Assembly: GCA_011800805.1 (NCBI GenBank)
Contig: MPNW01000263.1
Coordinates: 29,167 to 93,166 of the forward strand
Length of the DNA stretch: 64,000 nucleotides
Origin: Hirudo medicinalis
Taxonomy: Eukaryota > Annelida > Clitellata > Hirudinida > Hirudinidae
Direction: 5' to 3'
Made by a program: the position numbers and the translations under genes. Below, piece by piece: positions 54,033 to 64,000 of this stretch; the stretch's first letter is position 1, and the number at the start of each line of letters is the position of its first letter. The notes beneath the pieces were generated by a model. The model was not told the DNA's origin. It searched no databases and worked only from the letters and a program-made list of their open reading frames with translations.

Positions 54033-55485
54033 TCAGTACTCCTCGGCCCAGGGGTTTTCGGTGAGGAAATTGTTGATGACCTCCTTGAGGGCCAGGTTCG
54101 GGACGAGTTGGTTTTCGGTCATCTCCTTCCTCGACAGAGGGTCGAAGTGCCCGAGACGCTGGAATGGGAAAGAATTTTCTAATGAGAATGAATATGCTGC
54201 TGAGAAAAAACTAAGGATACTAAGGAGGAATGATCGCTTTTTAATATTCGTCAATTATGATTGATTGAATTATGATCAAAAATGATTGATCGTTTATTAT
54301 GATAATTTATTCAATCCACTTAAGATATCAATTTAATTATTTTAAAAAGATAATCAGCTGCCCTGTCTGACCTTTCGAGTTCGTCTCACTTCAGAAAGAA
54401 ATTTTAACGACTCCCATAACTAACTAATTCATTCGTCGACAAATTAAGCATATTAAATTAAGGAGTGAGTCATCCTGACCAATGGGAGGAGTTTAAGCTT
54501 AAGTTATTCGACGGGGGAGGAGCTTAACCTGGAGATGTTCTTCGATGTCCCGCCTCTCGTAGGTGATCCCGCTCGGTGTGATGACGGGGTCCCTCATGAG
54601 GCCGTAGTTGATCTTGCAGCAGAGGACGTCGGGAACGTCGCGCTTCTGGACGAGAAAATTGGGAAATTCACGTTTCATAATCATTAAATAATTTATTATA
54701 AATACATTGTAAATATCTGTTATAATTATGATTAATTAATTATTATACGTAGTAATAGCGACAAGTACGACGAGTGTCTAAACACAAAAGAGCAAGTATT
54801 ACAAGATAAACATGTAAAAAATAAATATTAAATGCACCTTGCGTTTGTCGTCGACCTCGTCGAACAACTTCTTGAGCAGAGAGATTTTTTCTTCCTGATG
54901 TTCCAAAAAGTTCAAAATATTCATAATCATCATCATCATGACCATCATCATCAATCTCACTATCATCCAATATTACAACATGTTCATTTTGAGCTCCTGA
55001 TGTTTCAAAAGTGCTTTCATCATCACCACCACCATCATCATCATCGTCATCGTCGTCATCATCATCGTCATCATCACCATCACCATCATCATCGTCGTCG
55101 TCATCATCATCAATATCAGCATTTTCATCTCTACTGAGATACTCACTAGAAGCATTCGTACGACACACCAACGTGCAATTCAATTTGTTTACAATAATAT
55201 CCAGTAATAATTACATTTTAATAAAAAAATTATTGTTATTATAAAATAAATAATTAAGAGTATCAAGTCATTATTGATTATAATTATGTTGTAATTAAGC
55301 ATCCCCTGCTCCCAGTCAGTCTATAACTCCATTCGGAGATCATTAGCATAATATATTTTTACATTAGCATAATGAATGTTAATGAGCTCGACTGACGTAT
55401 GTGTTCTCGATGTTCAGGAAGAGTGAGTCGTTATTGCTATGCATCTGCTGAGCCAACTCGATCTGCCTGGCGATCAAATACCATT

Positions 55486-55539
<54 letters not shown>

Positions 55540-57244
55540 TGTTGATAATAATAACAACAAGAGCAATAATAATAATAACAATAATAATAATAACAATAAT
55601 AATAATAATAATAATATGTTGATAATAATAACAACAAGAGCAATAATAATAACAATAATAATTAATAATAATAATATGTATAATAACTAATGTCTTAAGA
55701 AATCACAATGCATAATAAAATGTTACAACAACGACATCAATGACAATAATAATAATAACAATGACGACAACAACAATAAATAAAAACAACAACAACAACA
55801 ATAATGTAATCCTAATATCAGGCTTATTACAGTCAATCAGCAGTGATTTACAAATGAACATATTATCTTCATTATTATTATTATTATTAATATTATTATG
55901 TTGTAAAAAAAAAATCAAAGAAATCAAGCCGAGCGGATTAGTAACGAATTAATAATCTCCGTGGCTTACTTCAGTTTCTCGGAAGCCAGGAGTTGTGTCA
56001 GCTCCGTCTGCAGCTCGCTCTCCTCAATGACCCTCCTCTCCTCAATCTGGCTCCACTGCCTCTTTCGGGCAAGCCTCAAGACCTTGGCGATCTCGTCTCC
56101 GACGTTCTGCCTCTGCTCCTTGGCCAGCTCTTGTGCTGATTAGGATCGAAACTTAACTCTATTCATGTTCATTGGCCAATGGGCTTGTCTTGAATTTTTT
56201 TTTACAGGTTTATTTTTATCTTTTTATGTTACAGAGATTTGACTGATGTTGTACTGATAATATTTGTTATCTAAATATTTAAAAATTATAAAATATATTT
56301 AACCATTAATTATTTAGTTTAACAATTTTTGGGGGGATCAGAACCCTCACCAACCCCCCCCCCTGCAACGGCTGGATTGTTCGCCCGACAAAAACTCACC
56401 CCTGGTCAGGCTGCAGATGGATTCGTCGAGAAAGCTGAGCTCCAAGAGGGCTTGCCCTTTGAGGTAGTGGGCCTTGTAATGTTCGGGGTTCTTTTCGATG
56501 GCCTTTTGGCAGTCCTGGCAGGCCAGGTCCCACTGTTTTAGCTTCAGGTAGCAGAGAGCTCGGTTTGTGTAGTATATCGGAATGTCCGGGCCCCTGATCT
56601 GATTGGGAAGGAAAGAGGGCATGAGTATTAATCGAGGACCGACCGATTAATATTAGAGGAAGCAATCATAACGAAATTGCAAATGACGATAAATTTTAAA
56701 ACGGTTAACTGCTGATAATTTGTCCAGTCATGATATTAGCCTCAATAGAAAAGTAACTTAAATCCAAAGCTTATTTTAGTTTAGAATCGGACAATAATTG
56801 GACGGTCCCATAAGACCTGACTAAAAAAATGAAAAAAAATCAGTAAAACAGCTGCCATCATAGCACAAATATCAGCAAAGTACTAAAAAGGAGATTTGAT
56901 GAGCACTTGAGAATCAAAGAAATCCAAAAGTAATTTACTATGTAAGCAAACAAAGCAAGGAACATATTGAACAAATGTTTGTGGCAAACAAAAGTTATCT
57001 CCATTTAAAACATTCTCAATAATCAAACAGCTGCACTTGTCTTAGCTCCATTCATTCGTCTCTTAACTCAACGTCAAACGAAAATTTACTTTAACTTTAA
57101 AAGCGTACAAAATATGGCGCCAAAAATTTCAATATTCAACTGGTCACTCACAATGGCTTTCGTGTAACAATTTATAGCCTCGCTGTAATTTCTAGCCATG
57201 TAAAATTGATTTCCCATGGCTTTGATATCGTTCGGTGCAGACAT
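54033..57244 (-). CDS. STUB1: CHIP co-chaperone/U-box E3 ubiquitin ligase
   Basis: Seven exons in phase on the reverse strand: 57244-57152, 56598-56400, 56135-55970, 55466-55397, 54894-54838, 54645-54529, 54158-54033, giving 275 residues (human 303). CHIP binds the C-terminal EEVD of Hsp70/Hsp90 through TPR repeats and ubiquitinates their clients with its dimeric U-box. TPR repeats cover residues 2-120, with the clamp-type KAMGNQFY and [15 protein letters not shown]. The helical middle (about 98-194) includes [12 protein letters not shown] and QWSQIEERR. The U-box occupies 196-275: [40 protein letters not shown] and [11 protein letters not shown], ending NPWAEEY like human. The short N-terminus lacks the human Gly/Ser-rich leader; an in-frame ATG at 57274 would add ten residues. 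The hinge between middle and U-box is the least conserved part. Confidence 0.96.
55011..55130. repeat. CAT/CGT array in STUB1 intron 4
   Basis: On the gene's strand this is GATGATGACGAC. It opens a 146-codon Asp-rich frame across the intron that overlaps exon 5 in a different frame, so it is not a coding extension: the intron has an early stop in the exon 4 frame. Confidence 0.85.
55486..55680. repeat. (AAT)n array with duplicated block in STUB1 intron 3
   Basis: About 50 bp of AAT upstream, then a block of about 78 bp (ATGTTGATAATAATAACAAC, AAGAGCAATAATAAT) present twice (about 55539 and 55616). Confidence 0.85.
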
Positions 57245-58482
57245 GTTTCCAGAATCACAACCGAACGAAAGCAAAATAATAAAAGTCTCAGGCCTCGGTC
57301 GATGTTTTCATTTGTCAGCAGTTTCTATAAAGAACATAGAAATGATGAATCTAATTCATTTGTGAATTTGTTTAAAATTTGTAATTTTACCAGCTGATCA
57401 AAATATGGATATTTTGTAGCCATACATACCTGTTAGTTTTGAGAATTTAGTTTTTAATAAAACTTATATATGTAATAAGTACGAAAATGTTTCACAAGGC
57501 TTACAATTAAATGCTAAACTTATGAGATGTTAAAATTGTATAACATTTCGAAAATCTTAAAAGGACTAGATTTAAGAACTGGTTAACACTGTTAAAAATT
57601 CAATAGCCTCTAATTACAGCATAAAACTTTAGGAATGGATATATACATACATATGTATATAAGGCATATATATATCTTTGATCTAAACGAAATATATATG
57701 CTTAGACTCACTAGCAAATATTTTGTCGCTTTTGAGGATTATTTAAGCAAATTCGTCAGAATTGCAAATGAACTTGAATCTAGCCAATAAGCCATGTCTA
57801 AAAATCCTCTTTAGCCAAAGCATTATTTTTTAAAGAAATGATTGAATGTCTACACTTCATAGAATCTTAATCTATAAATAATTCAAGCCACAATTTGGAA
57901 GAGGAAGGATTTCGGATGAAGGTCATCAAAAGATTGAACACGTTGAAGTGCTTCCGTTGTCCTTTTCATAAAAGCATTGATGCCAAACGTGATGTTTAAA
58001 CAAGTCACGTTTGGTTGCACTTAATAAAATTACTAAGCCTTTTTCTGGAACATTCAGGTATTTAACTTTCAGGTAAGCAGATTAATCCGGCTCCTACATA
58101 GTCCTTTTTCTGGACTATAAATAACAATATTACTTATGTATTACAAACACATTTAATCTTCAAATTTAATCATTTTATTTATTTATTTTTTTACATTGGC
58201 TTTTAAAATCTCAGGACCGAGTGAAACAATGATCGTGGTTGTTAGCAAGCAGTTTATCGCCTGCCTTTCTCATCCGAGCGGCGTGCTCGTTCATTGTACT
58301 TAGGCTTTCTTTGTCTCCGTTTCTTTATAAAAATAAAAGTGGCAATTTGCACGTCCGACTAGTCCACTAGGTAACTTCCGTCGGTCACGTTTTCTTCTCT
58401 TGTGTCTTGCATTTGCCTCTTAGGTCGGCCTATACTCACTATTTTCGATTGAAACTGCCTCAGATCCGATACGTCCGCCGAA
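57245..58482. promoter_or_regulatory. Intergenic between divergent STUB1 and GMPS
   Basis: 1.2 kb AT-rich spacer that must contain both 5' ends. A TATATACATACATATGTATA-like stretch occurs at about 57640-57700. No definable promoter element; assignment is from gene arrangement. Confidence 0.4.
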
Positions 58483-60081
58483 ATGACCGAGAAGATAGCA
58501 ATCCTAGATGCCGGAGCACAATACGGAAAGGTCTGTTCAGATTATCGATTGGCCATCTTTATTCTGTGGGCAGGTGTTTTTCTCTGAAGTGGATCACACC
58601 TGAGCTTCACCTGCTAATTGATCGAATCTACCTGAAGTACTTACCTGAAATGATGTTTGTACACCTGTCTAGGTCATCGACAGAAGGGTGAGGGAACTTG
58701 CAGTCGAAACTGACTTTCTGAACTTGAACACCTCAGCCCTGGAGCTGAAGCAGAAGGGTTACAAGTAAGGGCTCATGAATAATTCATGAGAACACGCTAA
58801 TTAATTACACTTCATTAGCATATTAATTTATAGTTGGCTCGTGAAATGCTAGCCGTTGTTATTAGGTAACAATTATTATGTAATAATGATGATATTATTA
58901 TGTAAAAATTGTAATTTTGTCATTTGTTAAATAAAGTAAAGAGTCTTGGATAACTTTTGGCTTCTTGTCATTTAAATTCGATGAATTCTAATTTTGATCG
59001 GAAGCTGAAGTTTGTACATCCTGACATTCGTTTTGTCGACAATTTCTTCCACCGAAGACGATGTCGAACGACATGAATCTTCTTAAGCAAACGTCGAACT
59101 CTTAGCTCGAAAGCTACAAAATCCTTCGACTTGCAATGTCGATCAAAGCGACGACATGTACATTGTCACCTTACTTTTTATCGATAAATATGTTTATGAT
59201 CGTTATTTATTAATATTATTATTATTATTATTGTTATTATTAAAATATGCCCATAATTATGACTAACCCGACAGGGGCATTATAATATCTGGAGGACCGA
59301 ACTCTGTCTATGCCGTCGACGCTCCGACCTACGACCCAGAGATATTCAAGTGTGGACTGCCCATTCTTGGCATCTGCTATGGCATGCAGGTGATTATGAT
59401 GGCAATGATGACGACGACGACGATGATGATGATGATGGTGGTGCTGATGATGGTGTTGGTGGTGGTGATGATGGTGATGGTGGTGATGATGATGATGGTG
59501 ATGGTGGTGATGATGATGATGATCATGGTGATGATGAGGATGATGATAAGTTAGCTTGTGTTGGATGAATTATCTTTAATAGTGATGATGGCACCAACTC
59601 AGTTGACGACATTGTAACGACATTTACGACAAAATATTATATTGTAATATTATTATTATTATTATTATTATTACAATAATTGTATGTTGTTGTAATTACA
59701 ATTGTAGTAACATCCATCATTGACTTGCCTTTCAATTCCAGATGATCAACAAGGAGTTCGGGGGCCGAGTGGAAAAGACGGACGCCAGGGAGGATGGACA
59801 GTTCAAGGTCACTTTGGACACGACCTCTCCTTTGTTTAAGTGGGTGTTGTTGTAATTAATTATATGATAATATATTATACATATTATATTAATATCATAT
59901 ATATTATTTTTATATATTATTATTATATTATCATAATCCATGGTGTTTCAACATCATTGGTGATGACGATAGTGGTGGTGAAGATGGCGATGATGATTAA
60001 GATGACTACAACGACAATGATAGGGGTGTTGAAAATAGTTGGTGATGATGATATTGGTGTTGAAAATAATGGTGGTGGTGG

Positions 60082-60115
<34 letters not shown>

Positions 60116-60960
60116 AGGGGTGTTGTAAATAACGGTGATGATGATGATGATGATAGGGGTGTTGTAAATAATGATGATGACGATGATGATGGGGGTATTG
60201 AAAATAATTTGTGATTTATTCCAGGGGTCTGAAGGAGGAAGAGCTTGTCCTCCTCACCCATGGTGACAGTGCAGTCTCGGAAGCACCCAACTTCAAGGTC
60301 ACTGGGTACTGTGGCAAGACCATCACAGGTCGGTGGTGATTGTTGTGCTGGTCATTTTAATCAAAACACTTCGTCGTAAAAGAGTAATGGTAATCATAAT
60401 CATTCGTTAGTCATTGTTGTTATCGATTAGCATAAATAGTAAGCATTGTTACGTAATTATGAAAATTATTACGCCACCGTGTCGTGTCATCGACGACCAC
60501 GACGACCATTGTCATCAACAATGACCATCGTCGTTGTGACGATCTCTCCGATGACATCGCCAACACATCTAAAACATTGACCTCAGCCATCGCCAACGAC
60601 GACATGAGGATCTACGGGGTTCAGTTCCACCCCGAGGTCGACCTGACGGAGAACGGGCGGCACGTCATCAAGAACTTTCTGTACGAGGTCGCCAAGTGCT
60701 CCGGCTGCTTCAGCCTCGACTGCAGGAAGGAGTCGTGCGTCCAGTACATCAGGAGTGTGGTCGGCACGCACAAAGTTCTGGTGGGTGGTGGTGGTGGTGG
60801 TGATGGTGGTGGTTATGATAATGATAGTGGTGGTGATGGTCAAGATGATGATGATAGTGATGGTGATGGTCAAGATGATGATGATGATGATAGTGATATT
60901 GTTGGACTAACTTGGTGTTGGTAAGAGGCAAGCACAAAGTTCTGGTGGGTGGTGTTGGTA

Positions 60961-60993
<33 letters not shown>

Positions 60994-62537
60994 ATGTTGG
61001 GTCTAGTCTTGGCGGTAGACTTAATGTATGATGAAGGATTGGATGAGTATTTAATTGCTAATTAGAATTTGTAATGAAGCATCGACTTCTGCCTATGCGA
61101 GATAGAGCCGTAGCATTCCTTGGTGTTAAACTGTAAAGTGAAACTAAAACATTTTTTTTTTCAATAATCAAGATAAAGTTTAGACTCGTTTAGATCCAAT
61201 TGTTTAAAGTACCCCGAAAATCAATCACCTTTATTGTTATAATTATTGTTGTTGTCATTATTATTATTATTATTAATATTATTATTGTTGTTGTCATTAA
61301 TATTATTCTTACCATCATTATCATCATCAATTATCTCTACATTCTCCTTGCTCGACTTGCAGATGTTGGTGAGTGGAGGTGTCGATTCCACCGTGTGCTC
61401 CGCCCTCCTGGGGCACGCCCTTCCGCCCGAGCAGGTCATCGCCCTTCACGTGGACAACGGGTTCATGAGGCACGAGGAGAGCGAGAAGGTGGTCGAGTCC
61501 CTCCAGAAGCTCGGATTGGACGTCAGGGGTGAGCGGATTGTTTCGGCGACTGTCCTCTGTTGCCCGTTTAAGATCAAACGTCCTTGATCGATGAATTGCG
61601 TGCAGGTCGGCCGAACGGGTTATGTTCCTGCATACGGCAGTAATGGCAGCAGTCGTAATGCGTAATGTGTCGTGTTCGAAACCCAGCCTGCACTGCCAAG
61701 CAAGCACCCTCGGGAAGGAGCGCCATATAAATGGTCGACAAGAAGCGCCTCTGACGCTGTGCATGTGGCGCTATATAAATGAACTACATTTACATTTTAA
61801 TCAATCAACGAATTGTGAGTACATTTATTCCAATGACACAAAATAACGTCATCGACAGCCGTCAACGCCTCGCACACCTTCTACAACGCCGTGGAGACGA
61901 AGCAGGACGCCAATCAGTCCTACCTGATCGGCCGCTCCAAGATGCTCTGCGAGACCACGGACCCCGAGGAGAAGAGGAGGATCATCGGGGATACGTTCAT
62001 GAACGTTGGTGTTAATTTAATCAGTCAATAATTTAATAATGATAATATTAATAATTATTATCGCTATTAATTACTTATGAACGTTGGTGATAATCAGTCG
62101 ATAATTTCATAATGATAATTATTATTTCCACTGCTATTATTGATCACTGTGGGTGATAATCAGCTGCCGCCGACCTTTGATATTAATTTGATTTGATGTT
62201 TAATTAACTGATAATTTTATCATTTATTCGGTTATCAGGTTATTAGGTTGTTGTTTTATTTTATAAACGATGGTAATAAGAAGAAGTGATTAGGCACAAA
62301 TTAATTAGCATGCTGACAACAATGATTATTATTATTATTAACATAAATAATATCGTAATAAATGTGATATGTAATTATAAATAACTTAAAACTTGATTCC
62401 AATCCATGGAAACGACTAACTGATTTCCAATTCATGACCAGGTGGCTCAGGAGATCATCAGCAAGATGAACCTCAACCCAGACGAGGTCTACTTGGGTCA
62501 AGGTGATGATGATGACGACGATGATGATGATGATGAC

Positions 62538-62574
<37 letters not shown>

Positions 62575-63813
62575 GCTATTATTATTATTGCTGTTGCCAT
62601 TATTATTATTATTACTATTATTATTCTTGTTGTTTTCATTATTATTATTATTATTATTCTCACCATCGAAAGACTGATTCTTTAGCTCGACTACCTTTTA
62701 CAATGATGTCAATTTAGTGACTCCTTACATGGTCATCCTTTGGCAGGCACCTTGAGACCAGACCTGATCGAGAGTGCCTCTGAACTGGCCAGCAAGAAAG
62801 CAGACGCCATCAAGACTCACCACAACGACACCTTCCTCGTCAGGCTCCTCAGGAAACAGGTGCGCAGATCGCCAGTTAACGATTACTTGTCGATTCTGTT
62901 AATCGTCAATTGTTACTTATCGATCCGGTTAATCGTTGATCGGTTGACTATTAAATTCAATATCGATCAGTTAGTTAATCAATTAATTACTCTTAACTGT
63001 TTGGTTAATTATTAATCAGCAAGTTAATTATTGATTAGTCAACTATTCGATTAATTATTGTTTAGTTAAAATGAGTTAATTCATTTTCAATATTCGATTT
63101 GAGTTTGATAGTTTGGTTTTGATTTTGAGCATTTTGATAGCTTAATCGTGAGAGTGATTGCCAGATTCTTTTCAATTTCTTCTGGCCTCTGATTTTTAAG
63201 CCCCTCCCCTCCTTCTTGTTTGAAAACAGGGTCGTGTCGTAGAACCGCTGAAAGATTTCCACAAGGACGAGGTCAGGGCCATCGGGAAGGAGCTCGGACT
63301 GCCCGAGGACCTCGTCCAGAGACACCCCTTTCCGGGTCGGTTTGACGGACGATTGGTCTGAATTTAACCATCACCACCCCATAGTAAATAATCGTAATAA
63401 GGATGTAATAATTAATCAATTACTTTATTTAATTAAGTAGTTTAAGTATTATTTATTATCAATATTGCCATCGGCAATCACTAGCAACATCGCAATCGTT
63501 GTCACTGACGACATCACTATCGTCATCACTGATAACGTCACTATCATCATCACTGATAACGTCACTATCATCATCACTGATGACATCACTATCGTCATCA
63601 CTGATGACATCATTATCATCATCACTGATAACATCACTAACATCGTCATCACTGATAACATCACTAACATCATCATCACTGCCATCGTCCTCATCAGGAC
63701 CCGGTCTGGCCATCAGGATCATCTGTGCAGAGGTTGCCTACATGGAGAAGGACTTCTCAGAGACGTCGAGCTTCATCAAGACGGTCGTCGAGTTCCACAA
63801 TGCCTGCAAGAGG
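58483..63813 (+). CDS. GMPS: GMP synthase (glutamine-hydrolysing), 3' end beyond window
   Basis: Twelve exons in phase: 58483-58530, 58673-58764, 59275-59389, 59742-59839, 60225-60328, 60587-60780, 61363-61528, 61859-62004, 62442-62502, 62747-62859, 63230-63335, 63698-63813. They encode the first 453 residues of a protein of about 670-690. It converts XMP to GMP using ATP and glutamine in purine synthesis. The class I amidotransferase domain (1-200) has the Cys81 nucleophile (GICYGMQ) and the His167/Glu169 pair (QFHPEV). The ATP-pyrophosphatase domain follows, with P-loop SGGVDS at 221-226, [32 protein letters not shown] and HPFPGPGLAIR. The dimerisation domain, found in the last 240 residues of the human protein, is not in the window. 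Relative to human, the N-terminus lacks about 25 residues. Introns 6 and 8 contain copies of their own 5' splice junction. Confidence 0.96.
59395..59550. repeat. (GAT)n array next to GMPS exon 3 donor
   Basis: Intron 3 starts GTGATTATGATGGCAATGATG and continues as GAT/GGT triplets for about 150 bp. Confidence 0.9.
60010..60215. repeat. GAT array with GATAGGGGTGTTGAAAATAA unit (GMPS intron 4)
   Basis: Four to five copies of GATAGGGGTGTTG(A/T)AAATAA separated by (GAT)n, running up to the exon 5 acceptor, CCAG|GGGTCTG. Each unit contains an AG|GGGT word resembling that acceptor. Confidence 0.8.
60763..60960 (+). repeat. Duplicated GMPS exon 6/intron 6 junction
   Basis: GCACAAAGTTCTG|GTGGGTGG ends exon 6 at 60780 and recurs exactly 164 bp later with its donor at 60945. 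Eighteen exonic bases (one mismatch) and the first ten intronic bases are shared. GGT/GAT triplets fill the space between. Confidence 0.93.
61606..61800 (+). mobile_element. tRNA-derived SINE-like copy (GMPS intron 7)
   Basis: The longest copy seen: A-box-like GGCCGAACGGGT (about 61609), TACGGCAGTAATGG, B box GTGTTCGAAACCC (about 61672), then CCCTCGGGAAGGAGCGCC, ATAAATGGTCGACAAGAAGC, and GTGGCGCTATATAAATGAAC at the 3' end. It occupies most of the intron in sense orientation. No target-site duplication could be fixed by eye. Confidence 0.72.
61999..62165 (+). repeat. Duplicated GMPS exon 8/intron 8 junction
   Basis: ATGAAC|GTTGGTG at the end of exon 8 recurs 78 bp downstream (donor at 62083), with the following TAATCAGTC..ATAATTT..AATAATGATAAT also duplicated. 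A weaker third copy (GTGGGTGATAATCAGC) lies at about 62148. Confidence 0.85.
62503..62665. repeat. (GAT)n then (ATT)n starting at the GMPS exon 9 donor
   Basis: Intron 9 begins GTGATGATGATGACGACG and changes to ATT triplets after about 35 bp. Confidence 0.92.
63480..63697 (+). repeat. 24-bp array ending at the GMPS exon 12 acceptor
   Basis: About seven units of 24 bp (ATCATCACTGATAACGTCAC, TATC) with CG/CA variants fill the end of intron 11. The acceptor is CATCGTCCTCATCAG|G, within the repeat composition and without a clean polypyrimidine tract. Confidence 0.9.
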
Positions 63814-64000
63814 GTTGGTTTGTTGGCTTGGTTTAGTTTGCCATGGTTTTTTGTAGTCGCTAAAAAAAAAGTTGTCGTCATCGTTGTTGTTGTTGTTGAT
63901 GATGATGATCACAAGGAGTTCTCTATCAATCTGAGTGTACTTGGATCTTGTTGATAATTTTAGTGTCGCATTATTGGTATAATGTTATTGTCGTTGCTAT
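63814..64000 (+). other. Start of GMPS intron 12
   Basis: Begins GTTGGTTTGTTGGC. It contains TTG and GAT tracts and no exon before the window ends. Confidence 0.7.

Noticed and set aside
54743..55183. 146-codon Asp-rich reverse ORF within STUB1 as an acidic linker exon
   Set aside because: It overlaps exon 5 in a different frame and has no splice connection to exon 4. The intron in the exon 4 frame has an early stop, and a simple exon 4-5 join gives a human-like protein.
58407..58691. 94-codon forward ORF at GMPS start
   Set aside because: It is in another frame and spans intron 1. The GMPS frame starting at 58483 gives the conserved [19 protein letters not shown].

Overview
The window is nuclear DNA from an invertebrate animal. 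It carries six recognisable single-copy eukaryotic genes, each cut into many small exons whose joined products match human family members in length and order. Exons are fairly GC-rich, while introns and intergenic DNA are AT-rich and full of trinucleotide microsatellites: (GAT)n, (ATT)n, (CAA)n and tetranucleotide ATGG/ATTC arrays. Protein similarity, short introns and a SINE-like repeat whose tail contains GCGCTATATAAAT suggest a lophotrochozoan. A leech such as Helobdella is my guess from general character only, not an identification. Single N bases at 4312, 11384 and 35711 sit inside simple repeats and look like collapsed assembly gaps.

Layout: 1-13,900 holds no gene I can defend and is dominated by simple and higher-order tandem repeats. 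An unrecognised intronless ORF lies at 13,944-14,924 (+). CPSF3, the pre-mRNA 3'-end endonuclease CPSF73 (-, 4 exons), runs 18,447 to 15,451. It is head-to-head, 678 bp apart, with TTLL1, a tubulin polyglutamylase (+, 14 exons, 19,126-22,875). A second unrecognised basic ORF lies at 25,394-23,943 (-). A complete p90 ribosomal S6 kinase (RSK) gene of 21 exons spans 28,178-41,587 (+). A mitochondrial tyrosyl-tRNA synthetase (YARS2, 11 exons) spans 46,390-52,347 (+). STUB1/CHIP, a TPR/U-box E3 ligase (-, 7 exons), runs 57,244 to 54,033. GMP synthase (GMPS, +, first 12 exons) starts at 58,483 and leaves the window after 63,813. These are unrelated housekeeping or signalling genes and show no operon-like logic.

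The most unusual signal is in the introns. In YARS2 and GMPS, five introns contain tandem duplications or minisatellites anchored on the 5' splice site. Several repeat the last codons of the exon together with the GT donor. The clearest is a 10-unit, 25-bp array at 48,467-48,716, in which every unit carries a CAG|GTAA/GTAG donor look-alike and the first is the real exon-intron junction. More broadly, (GAT)n tracts lie next to many donors and (ATC)n tracts next to many acceptors. By my reading 23 of 64 donors have a pyrimidine at +3, six of them GTCGGT, and TTLL1 has two GC-AG introns. All gene models were built by eye from reading frame, splice consensus and remembered family sequences; none was tested with transcripts or searches.
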